In this document: positions 40,827-49,231 of the stretch, one piece after another
How the letters are laid out: the number at the start of each line of letters is the position of its first letter
Numbering within the stretch: the stretch's first letter is position 1
Source: an uncultured Lachnotalea sp.
Lineage (GTDB): Bacteria > Bacillota > Clostridia > Lachnospirales > Lachnospiraceae
Reading direction: 5' to 3'
DNA length: 64,000 nucleotides
NCBI GenBank assembly: GCA_947066815.1
Contig: CAMSZT010000007.1
Span: forward strand, 34,848-98,847
Translations under genes and position numbers: made by a program
Notes under the pieces: model-generated
Told to the model about the DNA's origin: nothing
Seen by the model: only the letters and a program-made list of their open reading frames with translations
Database searches by the model: none

Positions 40827-42164
40827 ATGTGGATCTGTCCGACTTGTAAAAAACAGAATGAAAAGGGCCTGCTGTGCGCGGGCTGCGGCTTTGACCTGAG
40901 TTTTCATTATCAGGGATATCGGACCCTGATGCCTGTGGGGAGGCGCAGGATGCTTCCGGCCGGGCTGCTCCAGGGGGAGCAGGAGCCGGATTGGGATGTC
41001 GGTCCCTGGGATCTGGCGGAAAGGCTGGAAGAGCTGATCTTATATGCGAAGAAAGGCTTTCCCAGGGCCCAGTATGAGCTGGGAGCGTTCTATAAAGGGG
41101 AGCTTAACAGATGGGATCTGAGCGCGAGGGGGGATTTCTGGCTCCGGGAGGCGGCCAGACAGGGATATGGGGCTGCTGCGGAATTGCCGCGGGCGATCCC
41201 GGTCCCGCAGGCGGTGCCTCCGCAGGCGATTCCTCCGCAGGTGATACCGTCGCCGGCGCCCGCCACGGACCGGGATCAAAGATATGGGGGAGTCCCGGGA
41301 ATCCAGCCGGAACAGCCGACAGCCGGTTCCGAGAGCAGGATCCAGGGAGAGGCAGTGCGCTGGGGAAGGGCGGTGGCCGTCGGGGACAACCGGCTGGAGC
41401 AGTGTGAGGTGTCCGGCTGGAAGGACGTGACCGCCGTCTCGGCGGGGAGATTTCATACGGTGGGGCTTCGGAGGGACGGCACCGTGGTTGCTTCCGGGGC
41501 CGACTGGGCCCATCAGTGCCGGACGGCCGGCTGGAATGATATGACGGCGGTTTCGGCCGGTGGCGGCCATACCGTGGGCCTGAGGCTCAAAAAAGGGAGT
41601 GCGGCCGCAGTCGGGGACAACCGGTACGGCCAGTGCGGAGTCCAGCGCTGGAAAAACCTGGTGGAGGTTTCGGCCGGGGAAGCCCATGTGGTGGGGCTCA
41701 AGAAGGACGGTACCGTCGTGGCGGCCGGGGACAACGAAAAAGGCCAGTGCGAAGTGGGAAAATGGCGGGATATCACAGCGGTCTCGGCCGGAAGATACCA
41801 CACGGTGGGTTTAAAGCGGGACGGCAGTGTCGTGGCCGCGGGTTCCGGCTGGGAAAAACAGCTCCGGGGCTGGAGGGACGTGGTCGCCATATCGGCCGGG
41901 GACTATCACACGGTGGGTTTAAAGCGGGACGGCAGCGTCCTGGCCGCAGGGGATGACCGGAGCGGGGCATGCCGGACGGACGGCTGGAGGGACATGGTCG
42001 CCGTATCGGCTGGAGGGAACCATACCGTGGGCCTGAGACGGGACGGAAGGGTAGCCGCCGTCGGGGGAAGCGAGTACGGCCAGTGCAACGTGTCGGGCTG
42101 GCGGGATATCATCGCCATCTCGGCCGGAGGCTGCCATACGGTGGGGATCCGGAGAGAGGGATGA
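40827..42164 (+). CDS. Zinc-ribbon protein with seven RCC1-like repeats (3)
   Basis: About 445 residues. I place the start at ATG 40827 (MWICPTCKKQNEKGLLCAG), two codons inside the open frame, because all paralogues begin at this Met. Order: zinc ribbon, tag CGFDLSFHYQGYRTL, Sel1-like pair (RAQYELGAFYKGEL...EAARQGYGAAA), a Pro/Gln-rich linker with IPxxAVPPQAIPPQVIP repeats, then seven RCC1-type blades. Blade 2 has an insertion (LRLKKGSA). The Pro-rich linker is longer than in its paralogues. Likely a binding platform with different specificity from its neighbours. Confidence 0.88.
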   Translation: MWICPTCKKQNEKGLLCAGCGFDLSFHYQGYRTLMPVGRRRMLPAGLLQGEQEPDWDVGPWDLAERLEELILYAKKGFPRAQYELGAFYKGELNRWDLSARGDFWLREAARQGYGAAAELPRAIPVPQAVPPQAIPPQVIPSPAPATDRDQRYGGVPGIQPEQPTAGSESRIQGEAVRWGRAVAVGDNRLEQCEVSGWKDVTAVSAGRFHTVGLRRDGTVVASGADWAHQCRTAGWNDMTAVSAGGGHTVGLRLKKGSAAAVGDNRYGQCGVQRWKNLVEVSAGEAHVVGLKKDGTVVAAGDNEKGQCEVGKWRDITAVSAGRYHTVGLKRDGSVVAAGSGWEKQLRGWRDVVAISAGDYHTVGLKRDGSVLAAGDDRSGACRTDGWRDMVAVSAGGNHTVGLRRDGRVAAVGGSEYGQCNVSGWRDIIAISAGGCHTVGIRREG

Positions 42165-42272
42165 TCCGCACAGCCCGAGACAGAAACCCGGAAAAAGGAT
42201 GCAGCGGCGGCTCTGACCGGCCGGTTTTGTGCCGCAGATGTCCCCAAATTATGGGAACGTACCGAATTATAG

Positions 42273-42301
42273 TTTACAAAGCAGGGCAAAATTGTTAAAA
42301 T
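42273..42301 (+). promoter_or_regulatory. Putative internal promoter before the fourth RCC1-like gene
   Basis: TTTACA (42273-42278) and TAAAAT (42296-42301) are spaced by 17 bases in a 204-base AT-rich gap inside the cluster. It suggests the second half of the cluster can be transcribed separately. Confidence 0.65.
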
Positions 42302-42368
42302 TTATAGTAAAAGTCCCGGATAACGGCTATGTATTTGAAAAACATAACGGACAGGGGGGAACAGAGCC

Positions 42369-43664
42369 ATGTGGATTTGCCAGGTTTGCGGGAGGCAGAA
42401 CGAGAAAGGGCCCCTGTGCATGAGGTGCGGGGCCGACGAGAGCCTTCATTATCAGAAATACCGCACGCTGACGGCCATGGAAGCGGGACGGGAGGCGGCG
42501 GGGACAGATCGAGAAGGCCAGAAGTTCGGCCCGGACTGGGATCTGGAGAAACTGGTCCGGCTGGAGAAGCTGATCTGTCAGGCCGGGAACGGCGTTCCGG
42601 AGGCACAGAGGGAGCTGGGGGGGATATACAAAAACGAATTTTCCGATCCGGAGATAAAAAAATACGGAGACCTTTTGATACAGGAGGCCGGCGAGGCGGA
42701 GGAATATGGATGTGAGGAGGAGTTTTCGGACCGCTCGCCGCTCGTCATCGCCGACAGGAATCGGAGGGAATGGCGAAACGCCGGACGGGTGGCAGCCGCC
42801 GGAGGGAACCTGCAGGGGCAGTGCCGGGTATCCGGCTGGAATGATATCGTGATGGTCTCAGCCGGAACCTATCATACGGCAGGCCTTAAGCGGGACGGGA
42901 CCGTCATAGTCACGATAAAAGAAAGCGATCAGAAAGTAAGACGGACAGGTATTGAAATACCGATTTTTTTGATCAACAATAAGCGGGCTTCCGACGGCCA
43001 GAAGGATTGGCTGCAAACGGGCGCCTGGAGGGATATCATAGAGGTGTCGGTTGGATCTTCCCATGCCGTTGGTTTAAGAAAGGACGGAACTGTCGTCGCT
43101 GTCGAAGCTTATGACAGCACGCGGCGGGAGGCGTTGGATTGGACCGGCATCATCGCCGTTTCGGCTGGAATGTATCATACAATCGGGTTAAAATGGGACG
43201 GGACCGTGATTGCTGCGGGAGGAAATGCGAGAGGCCAGTGTCAGGTATCGGACTGGAGGGACATCACGGCCGTGGCGGCGGGCATGTTCCACACAGTGGG
43301 ACTGAGGAGAGATGGGACCGTCGTCGCCGTCGGCGGAAATGAACATGGGCAGTGCATGGTGTCGGCCTGGAGGGATGTGATCGCCATCTCGGCCGGCGGC
43401 GGACACACGGTAGGACTGCGGGAGGACGGAACCGTCATCGCTACCGGACAGAACCAATATGGCCAGTGCGAGACGTCCGGTCGGAGATGGGAGGACATCG
43501 TCGCCATCTCGGCCGGGGATCATCATACGGTGGGCCTTAAGCGGGACGGGAGCGTCGTCGCCGCAGGCAGCAACAAGTACGGCCAGTGCGACGTGTTTTC
43601 CTGGCGGAATATCATGGCCGTTTCCGCCGGAGGCTCCCACACCGCGGCCATCCAAAAAACGTGA
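42369..43664 (+). CDS. Zinc-ribbon protein with seven RCC1-like repeats (4)
   Basis: A 431-residue paralogue of the three proteins above. Zinc ribbon MWICQVCGRQNEKGPLCMRCG, tag ADESLHYQKYRTL, a shortened Sel1-like region, then seven RCC1-type blades. Blade 1 carries an insertion of about 30 residues (after DGTVIVTIKES) that is less GC-rich in its DNA than the other blades. GGGGGAA precedes the ATG and a promoter-like pair lies 70-95 bases upstream. The gene of unknown function at 43688 follows 23 bases on. Confidence 0.87.
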   Translation: MWICQVCGRQNEKGPLCMRCGADESLHYQKYRTLTAMEAGREAAGTDREGQKFGPDWDLEKLVRLEKLICQAGNGVPEAQRELGGIYKNEFSDPEIKKYGDLLIQEAGEAEEYGCEEEFSDRSPLVIADRNRREWRNAGRVAAAGGNLQGQCRVSGWNDIVMVSAGTYHTAGLKRDGTVIVTIKESDQKVRRTGIEIPIFLINNKRASDGQKDWLQTGAWRDIIEVSVGSSHAVGLRKDGTVVAVEAYDSTRREALDWTGIIAVSAGMYHTIGLKWDGTVIAAGGNARGQCQVSDWRDITAVAAGMFHTVGLRRDGTVVAVGGNEHGQCMVSAWRDVIAISAGGGHTVGLREDGTVIATGQNQYGQCETSGRRWEDIVAISAGDHHTVGLKRDGSVVAAGSNKYGQCDVFSWRNIMAVSAGGSHTAAIQKT

Positions 43665-43687
43665 GATCCGGACATGGAGTAGATATT

Positions 43688-45394
43688 ATGTTTTCATACA
43701 ACCGATTTCTTCATTTTGTATTTGCAGACGAGACAGATTCCTATTTCATCGAGAGCGGGACGGGGGTTAGATTCCGCTTTTATTTGTGGTACCGCCTCTG
43801 CCAGGATGAATTTAAAGAGATCTACTTTCTCGGCGGGACCAGGCAGAACCTGCGGATCGAGTTCCTGGACCCGGCGTCCTTTTACGCCTACGGCTCGAAG
43901 CCTTTCCTGGGCGTGTTCGGGAAGGCGAAGAGCTACGACAGGAATGACCGGGTCCGGCAGGTGGAAAATCCGGCAAAATACTGTGACTGGATGGAGAAAC
44001 AGTTGAAAAAGGGGCGGCAGGCATTTGTCATTCCCCTGGATGTCTTTGAGAGCCTCGCCTCCGGGGCGGAGGGGGAGCGTTTTCTGGACGGGCTCATCAG
44101 CCTGGCCGGACAGAAGACGGAGAGCGCGGTGATCCTGACCGCCCCCATTCAGGGGGAGGAGACCAGGAGGCTCCTTGGCGGGCCGGCTTTCGAACACTGT
44201 GACGGGAACGGCAGGCGGCTCTGCCCGGAGCTCTATGAGATCCTGCACAGGAAGGAGCGGACCGGCCTCTATGAAGCGCTCTTCGAAGAGCTGGACGGGG
44301 CGGCAGTCTTTCTGCACGTGTATGACAAAGAGCAGATCAGGAGTCTTGTCCGGGCGGTCCAGTTTAAGCAGGAGCGGGAGATCTGCGGGGAGGTGGAGCT
44401 GGAGGCGGTTGCGGAGTATCTCTATTGCTGGTGCCGCTCCCGAAATCTGAGGGAGAGCTCGGCGGTCCTGCCGTTCCCGAAAAAATCCCTTCGTTTTGCG
44501 GACCTGTACAGTCAGCTTCAGAATGAGACCGCCTGGAGGAAGCTGAGAAAGGCGGCCGCCAGCTTCCATGTCAGCCGCAAATCGGACCGGATCGAGACCC
44601 TGTATCCGGATCTTGGAAGGCGGCTCTCCGGTTTTTACTGCGGGGAGGCGGACTGTTACCGGGAGCTTGCCAGGGCGGCCGACGGGATCCACCTCGGGGC
44701 CTACCGGGAATACGGCGGTCCCCGCGAGGAGATCCTGAGGTTTGAAGACTTCCGGGATCAGCTGCATGAGCCCTCCAACTGGAAACTCAGCGGGAAGGTG
44801 GAAGAATATGTACTCCGGTATCTGGCGGAGCTTTGCCGGACCCTGGATCCCGGCTTTGCAGAGGGGGACGACCTTATGCGGATGGAGGAGGCCGGCCGGG
44901 TTTCTCAGATCCTGGAGGCCGTGAGCTTCGGCAGACAGCATTTGTGGGAGGAGCCTGGGGCGGAGGAGAAGGAGGAACTCCTTGCCATCTGCGAGCTGTA
45001 CCAGCAGTATCTGGATATCTCCAAAACAAAGTGCCGCTACGGCCGGAAGCGGAGACAGCTAAAACAGGCTTACGACGAACTGCTGGCATGCGGGGAGGAG
45101 GATGCGGAGCTTGCGCTGCGCCTGGAAAATGCCTGGAAAAAGGAACAGTTCTTTGAACACGCGGAGAAGGAAGCGAAAAAACGGATCCTTCAGTGCGAGG
45201 AGGATCTGGAGGAACAGCATTTCGAGACGATCCGGGAGGTCATCCGGGAGTGGAGGACAGAGAAACCGGAGAGCCGGCAGATAACGGCCGCTGCCCTGAG
45301 AGAAGAGAAAAAGAACGAGGAGACGGATCCGCTGCAGGAGAAGTATGACCTGGAGGCGGCAAGGCGGATCGCGGACCTGGTCCATTATCATTGA
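43688..45394 (+). CDS. Unknown cluster protein, possibly degenerate P-loop fold
   Basis: About 568 residues from ATG 43688 (MFSYNRFLHFVFADETDSYF); upstream codons of the open frame overlap the RCC1-like gene. I do not recognise the family. The N-terminal 200 residues alternate strands and helices, with hydrophobic strands ending in short loops (EIYFLGG, AFVIPLDVF, SAVILTAPIQGEE), reminiscent of a P-loop ATPase without Walker motifs. The C-terminal half is helical and charged, with coiled-coil tendency at the end. It precedes the second Hsp70-like gene. Codon use is like its neighbours. A structural role within the system is inferred. Confidence 0.7.
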   Translation: MFSYNRFLHFVFADETDSYFIESGTGVRFRFYLWYRLCQDEFKEIYFLGGTRQNLRIEFLDPASFYAYGSKPFLGVFGKAKSYDRNDRVRQVENPAKYCDWMEKQLKKGRQAFVIPLDVFESLASGAEGERFLDGLISLAGQKTESAVILTAPIQGEETRRLLGGPAFEHCDGNGRRLCPELYEILHRKERTGLYEALFEELDGAAVFLHVYDKEQIRSLVRAVQFKQEREICGEVELEAVAEYLYCWCRSRNLRESSAVLPFPKKSLRFADLYSQLQNETAWRKLRKAAASFHVSRKSDRIETLYPDLGRRLSGFYCGEADCYRELARAADGIHLGAYREYGGPREEILRFEDFRDQLHEPSNWKLSGKVEEYVLRYLAELCRTLDPGFAEGDDLMRMEEAGRVSQILEAVSFGRQHLWEEPGAEEKEELLAICELYQQYLDISKTKCRYGRKRRQLKQAYDELLACGEEDAELALRLENAWKKEQFFEHAEKEAKKRILQCEEDLEEQHFETIREVIREWRTEKPESRQITAAALREEKKNEETDPLQEKYDLEAARRIADLVHYH

Positions 45395-45496
45395 TCTGGG
45401 GGAACGCTGATCAAAGGGTTTCCTTAGAGAGACGATCCGGGGAAACACGATCCGGATCATGAAAAGAAAGATCATCAGAAGAAGAAGGTAAGACAG

Positions 45497-47230
45497 ATGG
45501 GACAGAAGATCGGAGTCGATTTGGGAAGCACCTATTCTTCCTTCGCCGTGTTTGACCGGGAGGGCGGCATGCCCAGGACGGTGACGGCGGTGCAGGGAAG
45601 TACGGCGGCCAGCGAGCCGTCGGTGGCAGTCATTGACATGAGCGGAAGCTGGCAGTACGGGATGAATGCGAAGAACATGATCCCGCTGTCAAGCCTGTAT
45701 CCCCAGATCCGGGTGTTCCGGGCCTTTAAGATGCTGCTTCCGGAAAACCGGAGGGAGATCCTGCAGGACGGCGGGTATTCCAGGGAGCATTCCCCGGCCG
45801 ACGTGACGAAAAGATATCTGGACCATTATCTGAGCGGGATCTTGAACCGGCTGGGCGGCCCGGAGGACGAGCGGGAGATCGAGAAGCTGGTGATCTGCGC
45901 GCCGGAGGTCTGGGGCAAGGACGACAGGACCCAGGACGGGAAGGCCGTCTTGAGCGACATCTGCAAGGAGTTTGATTACGTGAAGTCGGTGACCGTGGTC
46001 AGCGAGCCGGCGGCGGCCAGCGCCTTCTTCGCCTTCAGCTTTCTGAAAAATACCGGGAAGCCCTTTGACGGAAGGATGCTGATCATCGATTACGGCGGGG
46101 GGACCCTGGACATCACGCTGACGGAGGTCCACGCGGAGAACGGCGGGGGGAGTGAGTCCCGGGCGGAGATCAAGATCCTCGATTCCACCGGCGCGGGCGA
46201 GAACCAGAAAGACGGGAAGCTGGGGGACGCGGGGATCGCCTATATCCATGCCCTCTGCCGCCTGGCCCTGGAGGAGGGCGGGGCTCTGGCGGAGGGGGAG
46301 GCTCCGGCGGGCAAGGAGTTCGAACTGATGTTCGACTTTGCGGAGCAGGGGTTGAAGCAGCCGGAAAACCTGGCGAAGATCCGCAAACAGTTAAAGAGAT
46401 ACAGCGATGATTTTTCCGAGTTCGCTTCCTCCCGCGAGACGGTTTTTTCCGTGAATTACGGCATGAAGACGGTGCCTGTCACCTACGCCCTGCTGAACAG
46501 AGCCTATGAGGAGGCCATCGCTCCGGTCCTGAAAGAACAGCTGGACATGATCCGGATCTCCATGGACGCTCACAAGGTGGATTACATGGACAGCGGTTCC
46601 GACAGCTTCAAGATCGCCCTGGTGGGCGGCTTCGGGAATTTTTCCCTGGTGGAGCGGCAGGTCAAGGAATATTTTAATTTTTCCGCCATCGACCGCAGGC
46701 TCAAAGATATCGGCGCCGAGATGAAGGAAGTGGCCGTCTCCTACGGTGCCTCCCTCATCGCGGACGGGACCGTCAAGATCAAAAGTACGGCGGACCGGAG
46801 CCTCGGGATCTACAGCCACCGGGAGGGGAGCGCACAGGAGATCTGCCGGTTTGCGATCGTCTACCGGCAGGATCTGGAGCCCGGCCGGGTCTACCATGTC
46901 CTGAATGAGAAGGGGAAGCCGTCGGTCTTTTTGAATTCCATGGGGAGGATCGAGGAATTCGGCGTGTCCAGGGGACTTGACGAGGAGGGAAGGCCCAGGA
47001 AACCCCATCATCTGGTGCTCAAAAAACCGGTCCGGGAGAGACTGAGCCATCTGCCGGTGGACATCTATGTCCGGTACGGATTTTCCATTGACCAGTCCGG
47101 GATCTATTACTTCCATGTGGAGGCGCAGGACGACGACACCGGCCGGTTTGAAACCTTCGGGGAGCCGATCCCCCTGGACCGGTACAACCGGCTCTTTGAG
47201 GATATGATCGAGCTGGACTGGGATTACTGA
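45497..47230 (+). CDS. Divergent Hsp70-like ATPase (2)
   Basis: A 577-residue paralogue of the protein encoded at 36875. Phosphate-1 IGVDLGSTYSSFAVF, VVSEPAAASAFFAF, phosphate-2 LIIDYGGGTLDITL and adenosine motif VALVGGFGNFSLVERQV are intact. A C-terminal beta-rich domain of about 140 residues replaces the DnaK substrate domain and ends in an acidic tail (EDMIELDWDY). An insertion with GGALAEGEAPAGK occurs in the middle of the ATPase domain. It is probably a dedicated chaperone or actin-like switch of the cluster. The downstream coiled-coil gene is 53 bases away. Confidence 0.88.
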   Translation: MGQKIGVDLGSTYSSFAVFDREGGMPRTVTAVQGSTAASEPSVAVIDMSGSWQYGMNAKNMIPLSSLYPQIRVFRAFKMLLPENRREILQDGGYSREHSPADVTKRYLDHYLSGILNRLGGPEDEREIEKLVICAPEVWGKDDRTQDGKAVLSDICKEFDYVKSVTVVSEPAAASAFFAFSFLKNTGKPFDGRMLIIDYGGGTLDITLTEVHAENGGGSESRAEIKILDSTGAGENQKDGKLGDAGIAYIHALCRLALEEGGALAEGEAPAGKEFELMFDFAEQGLKQPENLAKIRKQLKRYSDDFSEFASSRETVFSVNYGMKTVPVTYALLNRAYEEAIAPVLKEQLDMIRISMDAHKVDYMDSGSDSFKIALVGGFGNFSLVERQVKEYFNFSAIDRRLKDIGAEMKEVAVSYGASLIADGTVKIKSTADRSLGIYSHREGSAQEICRFAIVYRQDLEPGRVYHVLNEKGKPSVFLNSMGRIEEFGVSRGLDEEGRPRKPHHLVLKKPVRERLSHLPVDIYVRYGFSIDQSGIYYFHVEAQDDDTGRFETFGEPIPLDRYNRLFEDMIELDWDY

Positions 47231-47283
47231 TATCTAGAAAGGGCTTTTCAAGGGCTTTTGGAAAAGCCGCGGAGGGAGAAACG

Positions 47284-48690
47284 ATGGTTTTTCAGAATAT
47301 GGAGCATTATCTTAAGATCCTGGGATCGAAGGAGGAGATTTCAGCCGAACAGGTGCTGGGGGGTTTTCAGGAGCTCTGCAGGGACGTGACCAAAGCCGGA
47401 AAGAACGTGGCCTATCACGACATCGAGGATATGCCGGCCTTTCTGGAGCTGCTTTTCTGGACCGGGAATCTGTACTGCCGGCTGTACGAGAAAAAGAAGG
47501 ATGAGATCCGGGGGTATGACGAGGCGGAGGACGTGGGAGAGCTGGACACGGAGATCCGGGGCATCCAGGAGACCTTACAGCAGATCAGGGGGCGGGCGCA
47601 GAGCGCGCGGGACGAGAAGGAGCAGCTGGCCCGGGCGGTGAAGGAGGCCGAGGAGTGTGAGCGGGAGCTTTCTCTGGAGGCAGAACGGTTAGAGAGCCGC
47701 AGGGCGGCGCTCCGGGAGCAGATCGAGGCGGAAAAAAAGAAGAAGCAGGGGGCGGAGGAGGAGATTTCTGCACTCCGGGCCCGGTTCGAACAGTACAAGC
47801 AGGAGGCCCTGATGGCCCTGGACGACGCGGAGAGCATCCGGAAGAGCAACGAAAAATTCCGGAACGGGGAGCTTGCGAGGGCGAGGGAGGAGCTTGAAGG
47901 GGCAAGGGCAGAGCGGGAAGCCCGGGAAAGAGAACTACAGGAGATAGAGGCAGGCAGGGCGGCACAGACAGAGCAGTTAAAAGAGTGGAAAGCCAGGAAG
48001 GAAGAGCTGGAGAGCCAGACCGCCTCCGTGGAATTCGGCCGGGATCAGATGAAAAGCCGGCTGGAGAAGCTGGAGGCCAGGTACCGGAGCCTGTCGGAGG
48101 AAAACAGAGAGCAGGCGGAGCGGGCCGGGGATCTGGAGGCGCAGTGCCTGGAGCTTGAAGGAAAGAAGGCCGAGCTGGAGAACAAAAACCTGCTGGCCGA
48201 GGCGGCGGCGGAAGAGCTGCAGGAGGAGCTTGGGCAGAAGGAAGAGAAAAACCGCAGCCTTCTGGCCATCCTCGAAAAGAGCCGGGGCGAGGAGGCGCGG
48301 CTCAAGGAGGAGACGGAGCGCCATGAGGGCGAGATCCGCCTTCTCCAGAAGAAGCTGGACGATCTGGACGCCGAGAGGGAAAGCCTCCAGACGGAGCAGG
48401 AAAAAATGAATGCGCGTCTGGAAGATCTGAACAAAAGCTTTAACCCCGCCATCCGGAAAGAGGTGGAGCAGAAGTTAAAAAAGACGAAGGACAAGGAGGC
48501 GTTCCTCACCAGGCAGCTGGAGGGGATCCGGAAGGTGGTCGGGGTCATCGCCCCCCGCATCCAGACGGCCGGGGACTTTGGGGATATGGACAAGATCCGG
48601 CAGGCCCTGGCCGAGATCGATACGACCATAGATGAGCTGGCAAACGGGATCCGATTGTATGAGAAAAATATAGAGGAGAGTCTGGCATGA
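47284..48690 (+). CDS. Long coiled-coil protein
   Basis: A 468-residue protein. Residues 1-90 form a small folded domain (YLKILGSKEEISAEQVLGGFQELC...DMPAFLELLFWTGNLY), then about 300 residues of Glu/Lys/Arg/Gln-rich heptads form a long coiled coil. The last 80 residues are helical (IRKVVGVIAPRIQTAGDFGDMDKI) without a membrane segment. It has the look of a filament or tether such as golgin- or SMC-hinge-like coiled coils, but no ATPase domain is present. It overlaps the next zinc-ribbon gene by ATGA, so both are co-translated. Role inferred as scaffold. Confidence 0.82.
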   Translation: MVFQNMEHYLKILGSKEEISAEQVLGGFQELCRDVTKAGKNVAYHDIEDMPAFLELLFWTGNLYCRLYEKKKDEIRGYDEAEDVGELDTEIRGIQETLQQIRGRAQSARDEKEQLARAVKEAEECERELSLEAERLESRRAALREQIEAEKKKKQGAEEEISALRARFEQYKQEALMALDDAESIRKSNEKFRNGELARAREELEGARAEREARERELQEIEAGRAAQTEQLKEWKARKEELESQTASVEFGRDQMKSRLEKLEARYRSLSEENREQAERAGDLEAQCLELEGKKAELENKNLLAEAAAEELQEELGQKEEKNRSLLAILEKSRGEEARLKEETERHEGEIRLLQKKLDDLDAERESLQTEQEKMNARLEDLNKSFNPAIRKEVEQKLKKTKDKEAFLTRQLEGIRKVVGVIAPRIQTAGDFGDMDKIRQALAEIDTTIDELANGIRLYEKNIEESLA

Positions 48691-49175
48691 ATTGTTATGT
48701 GTGCGGAACGAAACTGGACGAGGGGGCAGATCAGTGCCCCTGCTGTAGGGAATATGTGGCGGAGATCATCGGCGACCCGGCGGAGACGGAGCGGATCCTG
48801 AAGGAAAAGGGGGAAAAGCGCCGCAGTAAGCTTCTCTCCCAGTACGAGATCGGGATCGCCGTTTACAAGTGGGAGGAGGAGCAGTCCCGGAAGATGCGGG
48901 TCCGGATGCCTCCGGCGGAGAGCCTGTACCACAGGGAGGGGTGGCTGGAGGAGCCCTTCGCCAGGGTGCCCGGCGTGGACGAGATGGCAGTAGAGACGTC
49001 GGTGCGGAAGGGTGAGGAAGAAAAGCTTGTCACCCTGACGCTCCGGTCCTTCCAGGAGCCGACCTTTCTGCATGTCGGGGCCGTGATCGAGGACGGCTTC
49101 AGGCTCCGGCTGGCGTTAAAAAACGACGACGGGGAGATCCGCCGTTCGGAGGCAGTCTCACTTCTGGAATTATAA
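48687..49175 (+). CDS. Short zinc-ribbon beta protein (2)
   Basis: A 162-residue protein starting within the stop of the coiled-coil gene. N-terminal zinc ribbon MNCYVCGTKLDEGADQCPCC, a helical stretch (ETERILKEKGEKRRSKLL) and a beta-rich C-terminus (LVTLTLRSFQEPTFLHVGAVIEDGFRLRLAL). It resembles the protein encoded at 39020. Paired occurrence near each Hsp70-like gene suggests that it works with them, possibly as a regulator of nucleotide state; this is inference. No membrane segment. Confidence 0.75.
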   Translation: MNCYVCGTKLDEGADQCPCCREYVAEIIGDPAETERILKEKGEKRRSKLLSQYEIGIAVYKWEEEQSRKMRVRMPPAESLYHREGWLEEPFARVPGVDEMAVETSVRKGEEEKLVTLTLRSFQEPTFLHVGAVIEDGFRLRLALKNDDGEIRRSEAVSLLEL

Positions 49176-49231
49176 TAAAAGAAAAAACAGCGTGCGGCGG
49201 GACGCAGCCGGCCGCAGGGGAGGATAAGAGC

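Noticed and set aside
33871..43664. Regular DNA repeats that could be mistaken for a CRISPR array
   Set aside because: The period of about 117 bases is in frame and encodes RCC1-type blades; units diverge mainly at third positions, and there are no short identical repeats with unique spacers.
36875..47230. Calling the two Hsp70-like genes dnaK
   Set aside because: The C-terminal domain differs from DnaK, the lid is missing, and grpE/dnaJ are not adjacent; only Hsp70-like is supported.
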